Source: Kitasatospora sp. NBC_00374
GTDB lineage: Bacteria; Actinomycetota; Actinomycetes; Streptomycetales; Streptomycetaceae
Length of the DNA stretch: 64,000 bases
Assembly (NCBI RefSeq): GCF_041434935.1
Contig: NZ_CP107964.1
Location: 8,539,001 to 8,603,000, forward strand
Direction of reading: 5' to 3'
The position numbers were made by a program, and so were the translations under genes. The notes beneath the pieces were generated by a model. That model saw nothing but the letters and a program-made list of their open reading frames with translations. It had not been told where the DNA came from and did not search any database. Positions 50,578 to 59,632 of this stretch are shown piece by piece (the stretch's first letter is position 1; the number at the start of each line of letters is the position of its first letter).

Positions 50578-50877
50578 GCGACACGCCATGAAAGAGCAGC
50601 GCTCTGGTCAGCATCCACAAGCCGAAGGTACACAGCTCGCTCCACCGCCAGCTTGTGGGCGACGACGGCGGCTTCGGGCACCTGACTCGGCATGCGGGGC
50701 CAGTGCGCGCGGTCCCGCGTATCGACTCCGACGAGCCACGACCTCAAGACGGCGCAGCCGAGGGTGAGCGACGGGCCATCGCAGGCTGTGCGTCCCGATC
50801 TCGCCCTTGCGCTCAGCTCACTCCGGCGGGTTGGCCCGTGCGCGGAGCCGGCGCCAGCGGTGGTGGACGTGCTGTTC
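50578..50877. other. Decayed stretch before the ISL3 fragment
   Basis: No gene is supported. Frames here turn into the transposase fragment that follows, but the part before 50878 does not match the family. Confidence 0.35.
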
Positions 50878-51144
50878 AGCCTCTCGCACGGAGCGGGAGA
50901 CCACGGCGTTCCTCGCGCGCTGGCCGAGGTCGTTACGCTCGGCCGGACCCTGACGAAGCGAGCTGCCGATGTGCTGGCCTACTTCGGCCGTCCCGGTACG
51001 TCCAACGGTCCCACGGAGGCGATCAACGGCCGCCTCGAACACCTCCGTGGATCCGCGCCCGGATTCCGCAACCTGCCCAACTGCATTGCACGGTCACTGC
51101 TAGAGACCGGCGGATTCCGGCCGCAACTGCCCCTTCGATCGTGA
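50878..51144 (+). mobile_element. ISL3-type transposase C-terminal fragment
   Basis: The frame reads RALAEVVTLGRTLTKRAADV, LAYFGRPGTSNGPTEAINGR and LEHLRGSAPGFRNLPNCIAR, then SLLETGGFRPQLP. This is the catalytic C-terminal part (with NGPTEAINGR, the Glu-containing box) of ISL3-like DDE transposases in Streptomyces. The N-terminal part is missing. Confidence 0.65.
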
Positions 51145-51164
51145 AGAGTCCCCTCGACGACCGG

Positions 51165-52067
51165 TCAGTCCACGAGCAGCACGAGTTTGCCGCGCAGAGT
51201 CCCGGCTTCGCCGACGCGGTGCGCGTCGGCCACCTCGGTCAAGGGGAAGGTCCGGCCGATCTGGATGGAGAATCGTCCCGTTTCAGTCATCTGAGCTACC
51301 TGGGCCAGCGCGTAGGTGGCGCGGCCGGTGTCGCCGCGGCTGAAGCGGATGCCCGTCTGCTGCGCGCCCCGGAAGTCGGCGACCGTGATCACGCGCTCGG
51401 GCGCGCCCGCGAGCTCCACGAGTTCGGGAAGGACGCCGCTGCCAGCGACGTCCAGTGCGAAATCCACACCCGACGGCATGATTGCCCGGACTCGTTCCGG
51501 CATCCCGTCGCCGTATGCCACCGGCTCAGCCCCGAGCGAGCGGAGGGCATCGTGCGTGCCTGGACTACCCGTGCCGATGACGCGCGCGCCGCGCTCCACG
51601 GCGAGTTGGACAGCGGCACTCCCGACGCTGCCCGATGCCCCGCTGATGAGCACGGTGCTGCCCACCGTGACGCCAAGCTGGTCGAGCGAGCGCGCTGCGG
51701 TCTCGGCTGCCGCAGGGATCGCTGCAGACCTCGCATAGTCGAGCGAGTTCGGGATCGGGGCCCAATAGGACAGCACGGCCAACTCCGCTTGGGCGGCTCC
51801 GTATGGTGAGGCTCCGAAGACCCGGTCGCCAACCGTGACACCCGAGACATCGTCGCCGATCTCGTCAACGATGCCCGCAGCCTCGTAGCCCAGGGTCTGT
51901 GGCAGTTCCTGGTCCATCAGGCCCTGACGCTTTTTCCAGTCGCTGGCGTTGATCCCCGCGGCACGGACCTTGATCCGTATCTCTCCGGCGCCGGGACGGG
52001 GATCGGGGAGGTCGACGATCTCAAGAACCTCCGGGCCGCCAAACCGGCTGAACTGTGCTGCCCTCAT
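51165..52067 (-). CDS. NADP-dependent zinc-binding-family oxidoreductase (quinone type)
   Basis: 300 residues from the ATG at 52067, with GGAAGGAG upstream. MDR fold: MRAAQFSRFGGPEVLEIVDL, AAGINASDWKKRQGLMDQEL, and the cofactor loop LISGASGSVGSAAVQLAVER. No zinc ligands. The gene lies between two transposase fragments of one family, which suggests that it was carried in or moved with that element. Confidence 0.85.
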   Translation of the reverse strand: MRAAQFSRFGGPEVLEIVDLPDPRPGAGEIRIKVRAAGINASDWKKRQGLMDQELPQTLGYEAAGIVDEIGDDVSGVTVGDRVFGASPYGAAQAELAVLSYWAPIPNSLDYARSAAIPAAAETAARSLDQLGVTVGSTVLISGASGSVGSAAVQLAVERGARVIGTGSPGTHDALRSLGAEPVAYGDGMPERVRAIMPSGVDFALDVAGSGVLPELVELAGAPERVITVADFRGAQQTGIRFSRGDTGRATYALAQVAQMTETGRFSIQIGRTFPLTEVADAHRVGEAGTLRGKLVLLVD

Positions 52068-52296
52068 GACGCACTCCTTCCGTGGAAGAAGTGGCGGATC
52101 GTCCGATGCCGCGTGTGCGCGTACTCCCTGTCCGGCTATCTGCTCGGCCCCAGAGCACGTTTCTACTCCGATACATCGACCCTACGTCATGACCGCCCAC
52201 ACGTGGCGGGCTGCCTCCGGGGCCACCTCGCCCCACACAGCACCGTCGGTACCCATGCCTGCGGACAGGAGCAGGCGCGGCTGTGGAGAACCCACG

Positions 52297-52353
52297 AGAT
52301 CCCTGCTCGAGACTGGCGGCTTCAGTCACCGGCTACACCCTCAAATGCGATGA
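52297..52353 (+). mobile_element. ISL3-type transposase tail (second copy)
   Basis: Eighteen residues RSLLETGGFSHRLHPQMR and a stop match the very end of the ISL3-type fragment at 51100-51144 (RSLLETGGFRPQLP). Only the tail survives. Confidence 0.45.
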
Positions 52354-52546
52354 GCCTGTTGAACGCCAGCAGGTTCGGCTGCCCACTGGCAGATCGAGCA
52401 GGCGGTCGGGGGACAGCCAGAGTGGTGATGGCCTTTCCGACGGTCGCGGGGGTCAGATCCTTCGACGCGGAGAGCAGGTAGGCGGCGAGTCCCGCCCCGT
52501 GTGCCGCGGCCTGCGAGGTGCCGACGACCGTTGTGTTCACCCTATG
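52322..52546 (-). pseudogene. Subtilisin-like (S8) protease C-terminal fragment
   Basis: The frame reads NTTVVGTSQAAAHGAGLAAY, LLSASKDLTPATVGKAITTL, SGQPNLLAFN. It is the Ser-box end of an S8 peptidase, whose consensus is GTSMATPHVAG; the Ser is kept but several neighbours differ (QAAAHG). The Asp and His boxes, the pro-domain and the signal peptide are missing. Confidence 0.65.
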
Positions 52547-52674
52547 GTCCCTCGGCTTCGGGATCGTGTGCTTGACTCGGCGTCTTCGCAGACAGCGCCT
52601 GTTGCGGCGAGAGCTGTACGCCCTGTCACCGCTGACGTGACCGGGCCGGGTGCGGGACTGCTCGCCCTGCGGGC

Positions 52675-52797
52675 GAAGCGCACGGTGCCGATCACCTCGA
52701 AGCCGCACCCGGCCAGCCGCAGCGCGGTGACCGTCCCGGTCCCGCCGCTCGCCCCCGTCACCACCACACTGCGCACCGCACGGTCCTTCGACGCCAT
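52675..52797 (-). pseudogene. Short-chain dehydrogenase N-terminal fragment
   Basis: From the ATG at 52797, with a good GAGGAGGG site, the first 41 codons read VRSVVVTGASGGTGTVTALR, LAGCGFEVIGTVR, the NAD(P)-binding TGxxxGxG start of an SDR enzyme. Then the family similarity stops abruptly and the frame runs on into unrelated sequence. The start signals are intact but the gene is truncated. Confidence 0.65.
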
Positions 52798-53385
52798 GGC
52801 ACCCTCCTCGGACTTGCGGCCGACATCTGCCCATCACCCGCTCTGCTGCTCAACGAGCGCCGCCGACCGCGGTTGCGTCTCCGAGTTCGGGCCGCCGGGC
52901 CCAGCCGCCCGGCGGCGGCCGGTGAACCCGGCCGGCTCCGCGGCTGTCCTGCCCTGATCGCCCGGCCACGCGCCACCGCCCTGGCGGCCGGGAACGGTTG
53001 AGCGCGGCGGTGAACAAGCCAGCTGCGGGTACCGGCCGCGCGATCGGCGCGTTCGGTTGGTCCGATGTGCCGGGGCGGCCTTGAGGCCGCCCCAGCACTG
53101 TCCCGAGCCTGGGGGTGACGATTCCCGCCCGCCCGCGCCGCCATCCCCGCACCCGACGACCGGCCCGCGTGAAGTAGCAGCGTTTGGTAAGCGGTTGTCC
53201 TTCGATGCTGCTTCTCGGCATTTGATGGGTCGATGCGGACTTCCTCGGAGGCAGGCAGCGCCACCGTCCCAGTTCCCGCAAGGACCTGTGCAAGAGGCCA
53301 CTTGGACAGGGAAATTGCAACTTCGACATGGCTCGCCGAGGCAGCTACATTCATCTGGTCTTCGGTGGTCGCCACGGTCGCACAG
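52798..53385. other. Stretch with no supported gene
   Basis: Both strands have open frames without motifs. No binding site precedes any of them. The right end borders the long palindrome. Confidence 0.35.
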
Positions 53386-53420
53386 GGGTTCCTTCAGGCT
53401 GGGCCAGCCTGAAGGAACCC
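53386..53420. terminator. Perfect 35-base palindrome
   Basis: Two 17-base arms (GGGTTCCTTCAGGCTGG and its complement) around one base. It can form a very stable hairpin with almost no loop or a cruciform. It lies 86 bases before the DUF3291 gene. It may be a transcription terminator for the region to the left or the end of a mobile element. Confidence 0.6.
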
Positions 53421-53506
53421 GTGGGTCACGCCCCACGAACCCTCGCCCCCATGCGAAAGTCACCGAACCGGATCCACGCCAGGCAGCCCCAACCAGGGAG
53501 AGACGC

Positions 53507-54064
53507 ATGCCCCATCTTGCTCTGTACACATTCGGCGTCCTGAAGTCACCTCTCGCCGATCCCGGACCTCTCACGCGCGAGTTCTACGAGATTGGTGAGG
53601 CCGTCTACCGGAAGATCAGTCAGCACCCCGGATACCTCGCGCGTGCTGAAGCGGCAGACGGTGACCGGGGCGAGCTCTTCGACGCGGACTGGGGTGCATG
53701 GGGAGAGTTCGCCGTACCGACCTGGTACGGCAAGGGCCATACGGTGGAAACCACCGCCCTGGCCGCGACCCTCTCACTCTGGACCGACCTGCGCCCCGCC
53801 TTCGACGCCGTCTACACCGGTCTGCACCGTGCGGCGCTGAACAGGCGTTACGACTGGTTCGAGAGGACAGGGCGCCCAAATTACGTGTCCTGGTGGGTCT
53901 CCGACGGCGTGATACCCACCTGGCGGGACGGGGTTTCCAGGCTGGAGCACCTCCACGACCACGGCGCCGCGCCGCACGCCTTCACCTTCCACGACTCGTT
54001 CGCCCCGGACGGAACTCCGACCAGGATCAAAGGCATCGGGCCGAAGAGCGACCAGGTTCGCTGA
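53507..54064 (+). CDS. DUF3291 family protein
   Basis: 185 residues from the ATG at 53507, with CAGGGAG upstream. Typical DUF3291 start MPHLALYTFGVLKSPLADPG, and RREYDWFERTGRP-type segment (NRRYDWFERTGRPNYVSWWV). It has a dimeric ferredoxin-like fold similar to antibiotic monooxygenases and is often found beside natural product genes; function unknown. It follows the 35-base palindrome and is otherwise alone. Confidence 0.85.
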   Translation: MPHLALYTFGVLKSPLADPGPLTREFYEIGEAVYRKISQHPGYLARAEAADGDRGELFDADWGAWGEFAVPTWYGKGHTVETTALAATLSLWTDLRPAFDAVYTGLHRAALNRRYDWFERTGRPNYVSWWVSDGVIPTWRDGVSRLEHLHDHGAAPHAFTFHDSFAPDGTPTRIKGIGPKSDQVR

Positions 54065-54255
54065 CAAGGAAGCCTGAGCGACTGGATTCGCCGTCAAACG
54101 CCTCGATTGAATGACGGCGAACAGCGGTTCGGGCAGCAGTTTGCGATCTCGGGCGGTGCAGATGCTCACGAGAAATGAAGTCACTGGACGGGGGAGACTC
54201 CGCCAGGTCAGATCTCGTCCCGGCGCTCCTGCTGCTCCCTGCTGTTCGGCCCGAC

Positions 54256-54396
54256 TCAGCGGGGGTCGTCGTTGTCTTCCCCGCCCCAGAGATCGACTGT
54301 TCCGTCCACGAAGCCCGCGCTGTACATCATCGCCTCGGCAACATGCCGCAGGTCGGCCGCCTCCAGGTAGTAGAGGACGTTGCGCAGCGACGGCAT
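54256..54396 (-). CDS. Possible small protein or gene end, 46 residues
   Basis: Too short for usual gene finding. From the ATG at 54396: SLRNVLYYLEAADLRHVAEA, MMYSAGFVDGTVDLWGGEDN, then stop. The codon use is convincing, but there is no binding site and the frame stays open upstream, so it may be the end of a decayed gene. Confidence 0.35.
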   Translation of the reverse strand: MPSLRNVLYYLEAADLRHVAEAMMYSAGFVDGTVDLWGGEDNDDPR

Positions 54397-54450
54397 ACCG
54401 GCCGTGGATGCGCGGCCGGGACCCAGCGGCCCCGGCCGCGCGACCGGCGG

Positions 54451-54561
54451 TCAGTGCTTGAAGACATCCTTCGCCTTCGCACCGGCCTGCTTGGCGTCGC
54501 CCTACATCTGCTCGGCGCGGCCCTCGGCCTCCAGGCTGCGGTTGCCGGTGGCGGCGCCGGC
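54451..54561 (-). pseudogene. CsbD-family tail, interrupted by a stop
   Basis: The last residues of the next gene (TGNRSLEAEGRAEQM) and, after a TAG, the continuation GDAKQAGAKAKDVFKH form together the C-terminal half of a CsbD stress protein (ATGNRSLEAEGxxxQxKGxLKQAGEKxKD). The N-terminal half is missing and its place is taken by the Lnt-like gene. An intact CsbD gene has about 60-70 residues. Confidence 0.6.
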
Positions 54562-56106
54562 GGTCCCCGGGCCGTGACCGGTGGGCCGCCGCGTACGAGT
54601 CAGGGCGGTGGCGGCCAGTGCGGCGAGGGTGGCCAGGCACAGCCAGGCGAAGGTGTCGCCGATGCGGTCGTAGATCGTGGTGACGCCGCGCGTGGGAACG
54701 TACGCCACCATGGTCTGCTGATCGGTTGTGAAGTAGTCGGTGGTGGCGAGGACGTGGCCGTTGTTGTCGAAGGCCGCCGAGACGCCCTCCGAGTCCTGGC
54801 GGACCAGCGAGTAGCCGTCCTCGATGGCGCGCAGGCTCGCCTTCCGGGTGTGCGCGCTCCCGTACGCCTTCCAGTCGTGGGCGGGCACGAGCATGATGTC
54901 CGCGCGGGTCCGCATCATGGCGGGGAAGTCCGCGTCGTAGCAGATGACATTGGCGATGCGGCCGTAGGGAGTGTCCGCAACGGGCACGCGGCCGTCGCCG
55001 GGCCGGAACTTCTCCGAGCCGGGAATGGGATGGGCTTTCTGGTAGGTCCAGAGCACGTCCCCGTGGGGGTCGATGAAGACCGCCTCGTCCCGGCCGTAGG
55101 CAGGTCCAACCGAGCTGTAGACGCCGAGTCCGATCTCCAGGTAGATGCCCGACCGGCGGGCTTGATCCCGCGCCGCCGCGATGACTGCGGCCTCGTTGGA
55201 CTCCTGCGTCCTGACGGCCTCCTCGGGCCAGATCACGATCTTCGCTCCGGCTGCGGCCTCACGCCGGGTGGAGGCCAGCAGGTCGTTCTCCACGGCGGTC
55301 ATGGCAGGTTCCACGTCCGCCGCGGGCGCGGTGGCGACGCCCGCGCGGCCGCCCGGGATCCGTCCGAGCGCCGCGTGCTGCGCGTCGGCCACGGCCTGGT
55401 CGGGGCTGACTGCGGCAACCCGTACGGTCGGGCCCACTGTTGACGTGAGGGCGAGGCGCGCGCCGCCGCCGAGGACTACGGTCAGCAGCACGGCCACACA
55501 GAGCACGCCGCTTCGCCACCCGCCGGCCCGATCCAGGATCCCGTTGACGGTGCCGGCGAACCAGGCGACCAGGAAGCCGATGCCGTACAGGCCCGTGATC
55601 GAGACGACCTGCAGGAGCGGAAGATCGCCGTACTGGGTGACCGCCAGGGAACCGTAGGCCGTGCCGAACGGCGACAGCAACGTGATCAGGAACTCGGTGG
55701 CGCCGACGCCCGCGGGAAAGGTCAGAGCAGCCATCCACGGACGCAACCGACCGACGAACAGTCTGTCGGCCAGGAACGGCAGCGTCTGCAAGGCGGCGAT
55801 ACCGATCGCGCCCACCAGGACCATCGGGTTGAAGCCGATCTCCGACTCCCCAACCCAGAAGACCGCGGCGGCGCCGTGGGCCAGCCAGACCCACAGCGCC
55901 CCGGACCACACGGGGCTGAGGCGGGAGAAGCGCAGCAGGAGCACCGGGAAGATCCAGGCCGCGGCCGCGATGTCCCAGCGCCCGCCCACCGCGAACAGCA
56001 TCGACCCGGTGCCCAGCACCAGCAGACCGCACCGCACCGCCCGCCCCGAAGCCCTGCGCCTCCCCAAGAAGGTACTGCGGAAGCCTGATATCTGATAATC
56101 CGTCAT
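54502..56106 (-). CDS. Lnt-like membrane protein with nitrilase domain
   Basis: 534 residues from the ATG at 56106. About six N-terminal membrane helices (residues 25-215) are followed by a carbon-nitrogen hydrolase domain with its Glu-Lys-Cys triad: Glu in IVIWPEEAV, Lys in TYQKAHPIPGSE and Cys in ANVICYDADFPAMM. A membrane helix follows at the end (WLCLATLAALAATALTRTRR). This is the layout of apolipoprotein N-acyltransferase, which adds the third acyl chain to lipoproteins; distant paralogues are common in Streptomyces. The last 15 residues come from a CsbD gene, so the original C terminus may have been lost. Confidence 0.8.
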   Translation of the reverse strand: MTDYQISGFRSTFLGRRRASGRAVRCGLLVLGTGSMLFAVGGRWDIAAAAWIFPVLLLRFSRLSPVWSGALWVWLAHGAAAVFWVGESEIGFNPMVLVGAIGIAALQTLPFLADRLFVGRLRPWMAALTFPAGVGATEFLITLLSPFGTAYGSLAVTQYGDLPLLQVVSITGLYGIGFLVAWFAGTVNGILDRAGGWRSGVLCVAVLLTVVLGGGARLALTSTVGPTVRVAAVSPDQAVADAQHAALGRIPGGRAGVATAPAADVEPAMTAVENDLLASTRREAAAGAKIVIWPEEAVRTQESNEAAVIAAARDQARRSGIYLEIGLGVYSSVGPAYGRDEAVFIDPHGDVLWTYQKAHPIPGSEKFRPGDGRVPVADTPYGRIANVICYDADFPAMMRTRADIMLVPAHDWKAYGSAHTRKASLRAIEDGYSLVRQDSEGVSAAFDNNGHVLATTDYFTTDQQTMVAYVPTRGVTTIYDRIGDTFAWLCLATLAALAATALTRTRRPTGHGPGTAGAATGNRSLEAEGRAEQM

Positions 56107-56243
56107 GAACGATCACGCTAGGAGAGCGCCGCCCCGGCCCGCCTCGGTCCGAACGGCGATCTCCCGCGCCGCGGCGCAACTATCGATGCGCGCCTGAGGG
56201 AGGATCCGCCCACCTCCATGCTTCGTCTAGCCTGACACCGGAG

Positions 56244-57458
56244 ATGATGACCAGGACCACGGCGGCCGTACGAGCCGCCCACCAACGGATCGCCGACCGT
56301 CCACGACTCGTGGACGTCGCGCTCGGCTGCGGGCTGACCCTGTTCGACATCGCCACGCTGCTCGACCGCAGACCCGCCCCGCCCGGCTGGGGCCTGGCGC
56401 TGTGGGGAGCACAGACCGTCCCGCTGATATGGAGACGGACATGCCCCCGAGCCGTCCTGGCGGCCATGACGGGTCTGTACGTGGCGTTCCAGTGGCTCAG
56501 CCCCATCCAGGGGAAGATACCCGGGCCGTTCCTGCTCATGATCGGCATTCATGCCGTTGCCCGCTACACACCGGCCTCCAGGAGTCTCCCGGGCACGCTG
56601 CTCTGCCTCGCGGTAGCCCTGGCGACCGATGCGCTCACCGGACACTGGCAGACTCCGCAGCTCGGATCGGTCGAGCCGATCAGCGCCACGACGTTCTGCT
56701 TCTTCTTCGCTCTGGCCTGGACCCTGGGATACGGCCGGCAGCGGATCGGCACCGACGCCCACCGGTTGCGCCACCTGAACCAGCGTCTCAAAGCCGAGCA
56801 GGAGTTCAACGCCCGACAGGCGGTGATCACCGAGCGGGCCCGCATCGCCCGCGACCTGCACGACGTGGTCGCCCACCACGTGAGCGCCATCGCCCTACAG
56901 GCACGCGCCGCCGAGGACGTCATGCAGGACGATCCGCTCCTCGCAGGGAAGAGCATCGGCCACATCGCGCAGACCGCGGACACCGCGCTCATCGAGATGC
57001 GGCGCATCCTCGGGCTGCTGTCACCCCGGGAGCAGGAGCTCACGCCCGAGCCGTCCCTCACCCATCTCGACCACCTCATCGGCGCCGCCCACGCGGCGGG
57101 CTGCCGGGTGGCCTCCGAAGTGGAGATCCGGGCACTCTCCACCCTTGCCGCAGGAATGCAGGTGACGGCCTACCGGATCATCCAGGAAGCACTGACGAAC
57201 GTGCTCAAGCACGCAGGACCGGTCGACGTACGGATCGCCGTGCGCGGCGACGACTCGTCCCTCACGATCGAGATCGAGAACGACCCTGCCCCACCGGGCC
57301 ACCGGCCCGTCCCCGGATCCGGCCGCGGGCTCATCGGCGTACGCGAACGCGTCACGACCTTCGGCGGCGTGCTGGAGGCCGGACCGCGTACCGAGGGAGG
57401 CTGGCGGCTGCACGCCGTCCTGTCCGCGAAAACACCTCAGCCGGCGGAGACCTCATGA
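56244..57458 (+). CDS. Sensor histidine kinase (NarL/DesK type)
   Basis: 404 residues. Four or five N-terminal membrane segments, then the histidine box IARDLHDVVAHHVSAIALQA (His about residue 212), N-box YRIIQEALTNVLKHAG and ATP-lid GSGRGLIGVRERVTTFGG. It belongs to the HPK7 class that pairs with LuxR-type regulators. The regulator gene follows with a four-base overlap. The start is either of the ATGs at 56244 and 56247. Confidence 0.9.
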   Translation: MMTRTTAAVRAAHQRIADRPRLVDVALGCGLTLFDIATLLDRRPAPPGWGLALWGAQTVPLIWRRTCPRAVLAAMTGLYVAFQWLSPIQGKIPGPFLLMIGIHAVARYTPASRSLPGTLLCLAVALATDALTGHWQTPQLGSVEPISATTFCFFFALAWTLGYGRQRIGTDAHRLRHLNQRLKAEQEFNARQAVITERARIARDLHDVVAHHVSAIALQARAAEDVMQDDPLLAGKSIGHIAQTADTALIEMRRILGLLSPREQELTPEPSLTHLDHLIGAAHAAGCRVASEVEIRALSTLAAGMQVTAYRIIQEALTNVLKHAGPVDVRIAVRGDDSSLTIEIENDPAPPGHRPVPGSGRGLIGVRERVTTFGGVLEAGPRTEGGWRLHAVLSAKTPQPAETS

Positions 57459-58165
57459 CCGTACGAGTGCTCCTCGCCGACGACCAGGAGATCGTCCGGA
57501 CCGCACTCCGCCTGGTCATCGACCGCCGTGAGGGCCTCTCCGTCATCGGTGAGGCATCCGACGGGGAACAGGCCACGGCCCTGGCGACCGAGCTCCAGCC
57601 CGACGTCGTGCTCATGGACGTCCGCATGCCCGGCATGACCGGAGTCGAGGCCACCCGGCGCATCACCACCACCTGGCCCGGCCCCGGACAGGCCCCGCGC
57701 ATCGTCGTCCTCACCACCTTCGACCTCGACGAGTACGTACACGCGGCCCTGCACGCCGGCGCCAGCGGCTTCCTGCTGAAGAACAGCACCCCTGACCAAC
57801 TGGCCCACGCCATCCGCGCCGCCGCCGACGGCGAACCCGTACTCGCCCCGAGCGTCACGCGCCGGCTCATCAGCACCGTCACCGCCCTACCGCCGGCGCT
57901 CCTCCCCAGCCCTCCCACCCCCTCACCGGACGAACGCTCGCCGACCGACCTGCTCACCGAGCGTGAACTCCAGGTACTGGTGCTGGTCGCCCAGGGCCTG
58001 TCCAACGCCCGGATCGCCTCAGCCCTCGACCTGACCGAGGCGAACGTCAAAAGCCGCGTCAACCGCATCCTCACCCGCCTCGGCCTCGACAACCGCGTCC
58101 AGGCCGCAGTCCTCGCCCACAGGACGGGACTCCTCGCAACCACCCGAATGCCACCCGAAACCTGA
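57455..58165 (+). CDS. NarL/LuxR-family response regulator
   Basis: 236 residues from the ATG at 57455. Receiver domain: VRVLLADDQEIVRTALRLVI, the phosphorylated Asp in VLMDVRMPGMTGVEATRRI, and the switch Thr/Lys in VLTTFDLDEY and GFLLKNSTPDQL. LuxR HTH: LTERELQVLVLVAQGLSNAR, SALDLTEANVKSRVNRILTR. A Pro-rich linker of ~25 residues separates the two. The overlap (ATGA) with the kinase gene makes them one two-component unit. The signal is unknown. Confidence 0.92.
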   Translation: MTVRVLLADDQEIVRTALRLVIDRREGLSVIGEASDGEQATALATELQPDVVLMDVRMPGMTGVEATRRITTTWPGPGQAPRIVVLTTFDLDEYVHAALHAGASGFLLKNSTPDQLAHAIRAAADGEPVLAPSVTRRLISTVTALPPALLPSPPTPSPDERSPTDLLTERELQVLVLVAQGLSNARIASALDLTEANVKSRVNRILTRLGLDNRVQAAVLAHRTGLLATTRMPPET

Positions 58166-58187
58166 CCCCCGCCCTGGCCCGCACCGC

Positions 58188-58286
58188 TGCACCATCGCCG
58201 CCATCTTCGGGAAGAGCCCGGTCGATCGGGCCAAACTCGGTTTGAAACGCTCGCAGTTGACCGCCGGATCAGGCATACCGCTGATC
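58188..58286 (+). mobile_element. IS5-type transposase fragment
   Basis: One frame reads AIFGKSPVDRAKLGLKRSQL then TAGSGIPLITEPAP. The G(K)SPVDRxxxGxKR box followed by D/G-x-G-I-P-L is a catalytic (second Asp) neighbourhood of Streptomyces IS5-family transposases. No other part is found next to it. Confidence 0.5.
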
Positions 58287-58664
58287 ACTGAGCCCGCACC
58301 GACCGGGGGCGTCGTCGGGGTGCAGGGCCACTGTGTTGCGGGTGCCGGCGGACACCAGCCACCTGTCGCCGTCCGAGTCGGCGACCCCCGGGGCCGCCGG
58401 GGAGGACCGGGTGGGGCTCATCGCTGGGCACGAGCGGAGCGCCCCACGGCTCGGGCTCCGGGGCGAGGTATCCGAGCGGCACGGTGGCGGTCGCGTGTGC
58501 CGTCATCCGTCGGTTTTGGGGAAGCCTTGGTCGTTCGGTCGGGAGAGTATCTCGGGCAGTTCGGTCAGGGGTCCGGTGATCGGACGGCCGCAGGACGCGC
58601 GCACATGCCGTCGCGTCCTTTGACGTCGGTGGACGGGCCGGGCACTCGCGGATCCGGCCGTGGA
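58287..58664. other. Stretch with a minus-strand coding-like segment
   Basis: On the minus strand from an ATG at 58506 the frame begins MTAHATATVPLGYLAPEPEP, WGAPLVPSDEPHPVLPGG; after a probable one-base shift the neighbouring frame gives VADSDGDRWLVSAGTRNTVA. This is probably a small frameshifted gene, family unknown. Confidence 0.35.
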
Positions 58665-59354
58665 TCACTTCCAGGTGATGCCGTTGTCGAGGGTGTACGG
58701 GTCGTCCCAGTATTCGACGGCCGCGACCCTGGACGTCTTGGGGGACATCGCCGGTATGCAGAGGTCGGCGGATTTGCCGTTGGTGAACTCGCTGGGCATC
58801 GAGCCGTCGGAGCACTTGGCGAAGGTGCCGAAGACCATCAGGTCCGGCGCCTCGGTGCCGTCCGCGAGCAGGCCCTTGATGTGGCTGACGTTGGTGAACG
58901 ACAGGTCGGTGTTGCCGATGTTGGTGACCCTGTAGTGGATGTAGTACGGCATCAGGCCCTTGGCGTTGTCGTCGAGTTTCAGCGAGGCGAGGTCGGCCGG
59001 GTCGCCCTTCTCGATCGAGGTGACGGTGAGCGCGATGGCGCCCTGGTCGCCCCCGTAGGAGAACGGGAGCTGGACGGCGGCGCCGATCTTGACCGTGGTG
59101 CCCGGGGCAGGGGCGGAAACGGCCGGTGCCGGGGCGGCCGCGGAGCTCGTCGGGGCGGCCGCCGTGATCGAGGACGCCGGGCTGGTGGGCGTGCTGCTCG
59201 CAGTGGCGACCGGGGTCGCCCCCGGGGCGATGGGCGCGGAAGTCGCGGTGTTCGACGACGACCCGTCGTCGCTGCAGGCGGTCAGGGTGAGCGTGCCGAC
59301 CGCGGCCAGGCCGGCCAGGACCATGGTGCGGCGACTGCTGCCGATGGGCTTCAC
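58665..59354 (-). CDS. Lipoprotein with DUF4352-like domain
   Basis: 229 residues from a GTG at 59354. The signal peptide ends in the lipobox LTLTAC, so the protein is lipid-anchored outside. A Ser/Thr/Ala/Pro-rich linker of 55 residues is followed by a beta-sandwich region (GAIALTVTSIEKGDPADLAS, YYIHYRVTNIGNTDLSFTNV) that resembles DUF4352/telomeric repeat-binding-like immunoglobulin folds of secreted actinobacterial proteins. Two cysteines (AKCSDGS, ADLCIPAM) may pair. Function unknown. Confidence 0.75.
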   Translation of the reverse strand: MKPIGSSRRTMVLAGLAAVGTLTLTACSDDGSSSNTATSAPIAPGATPVATASSTPTSPASSITAAAPTSSAAAPAPAVSAPAPGTTVKIGAAVQLPFSYGGDQGAIALTVTSIEKGDPADLASLKLDDNAKGLMPYYIHYRVTNIGNTDLSFTNVSHIKGLLADGTEAPDLMVFGTFAKCSDGSMPSEFTNGKSADLCIPAMSPKTSRVAAVEYWDDPYTLDNGITWK

Positions 59355-59407
59355 GTGACGTCCCCCGTCTGTGCGGGCCACGGGATCGCGGCCCTCCTGA
59401 GGGATCT

Positions 59408-59632
59408 TCATAGCGCATCCCGTGAGGCGGAAGCCACCTCGGTGACGGTCCCTCGACCGGCCGTGACGAAGGCGGTGAGGACGCGGCCGAGGTCGAGGAG
59501 GTGGCTGCGGCCGTACCGCAGGGCGGCCTGCTCGGGTGCGGCCGGGCCGTCGGGGCGGCGGGCCTCGGGGAAGGCCGCGGTGACGTCGGCCCCGGCAGTG
59601 GTGAGGTGCCACGCCGTTGTCTGCTTGTTTGG
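59408..59632 (-). pseudogene. Replication-relaxation family fragment
   Basis: The frame reads QTTAWHLTTAGADVTAAFPE, PEQAALRYGRSHLLDLGRVL, TAFVTAGRGTVTE and stop. WHLTxAG with the following ARRP and aligned RxxHxL helix matches the middle of the plasmid/phage replication-relaxation (Replic_Relax) family. The rest is missing. It fits with other plasmid-type remnants here (tap, tpg, Tra). Confidence 0.55.
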
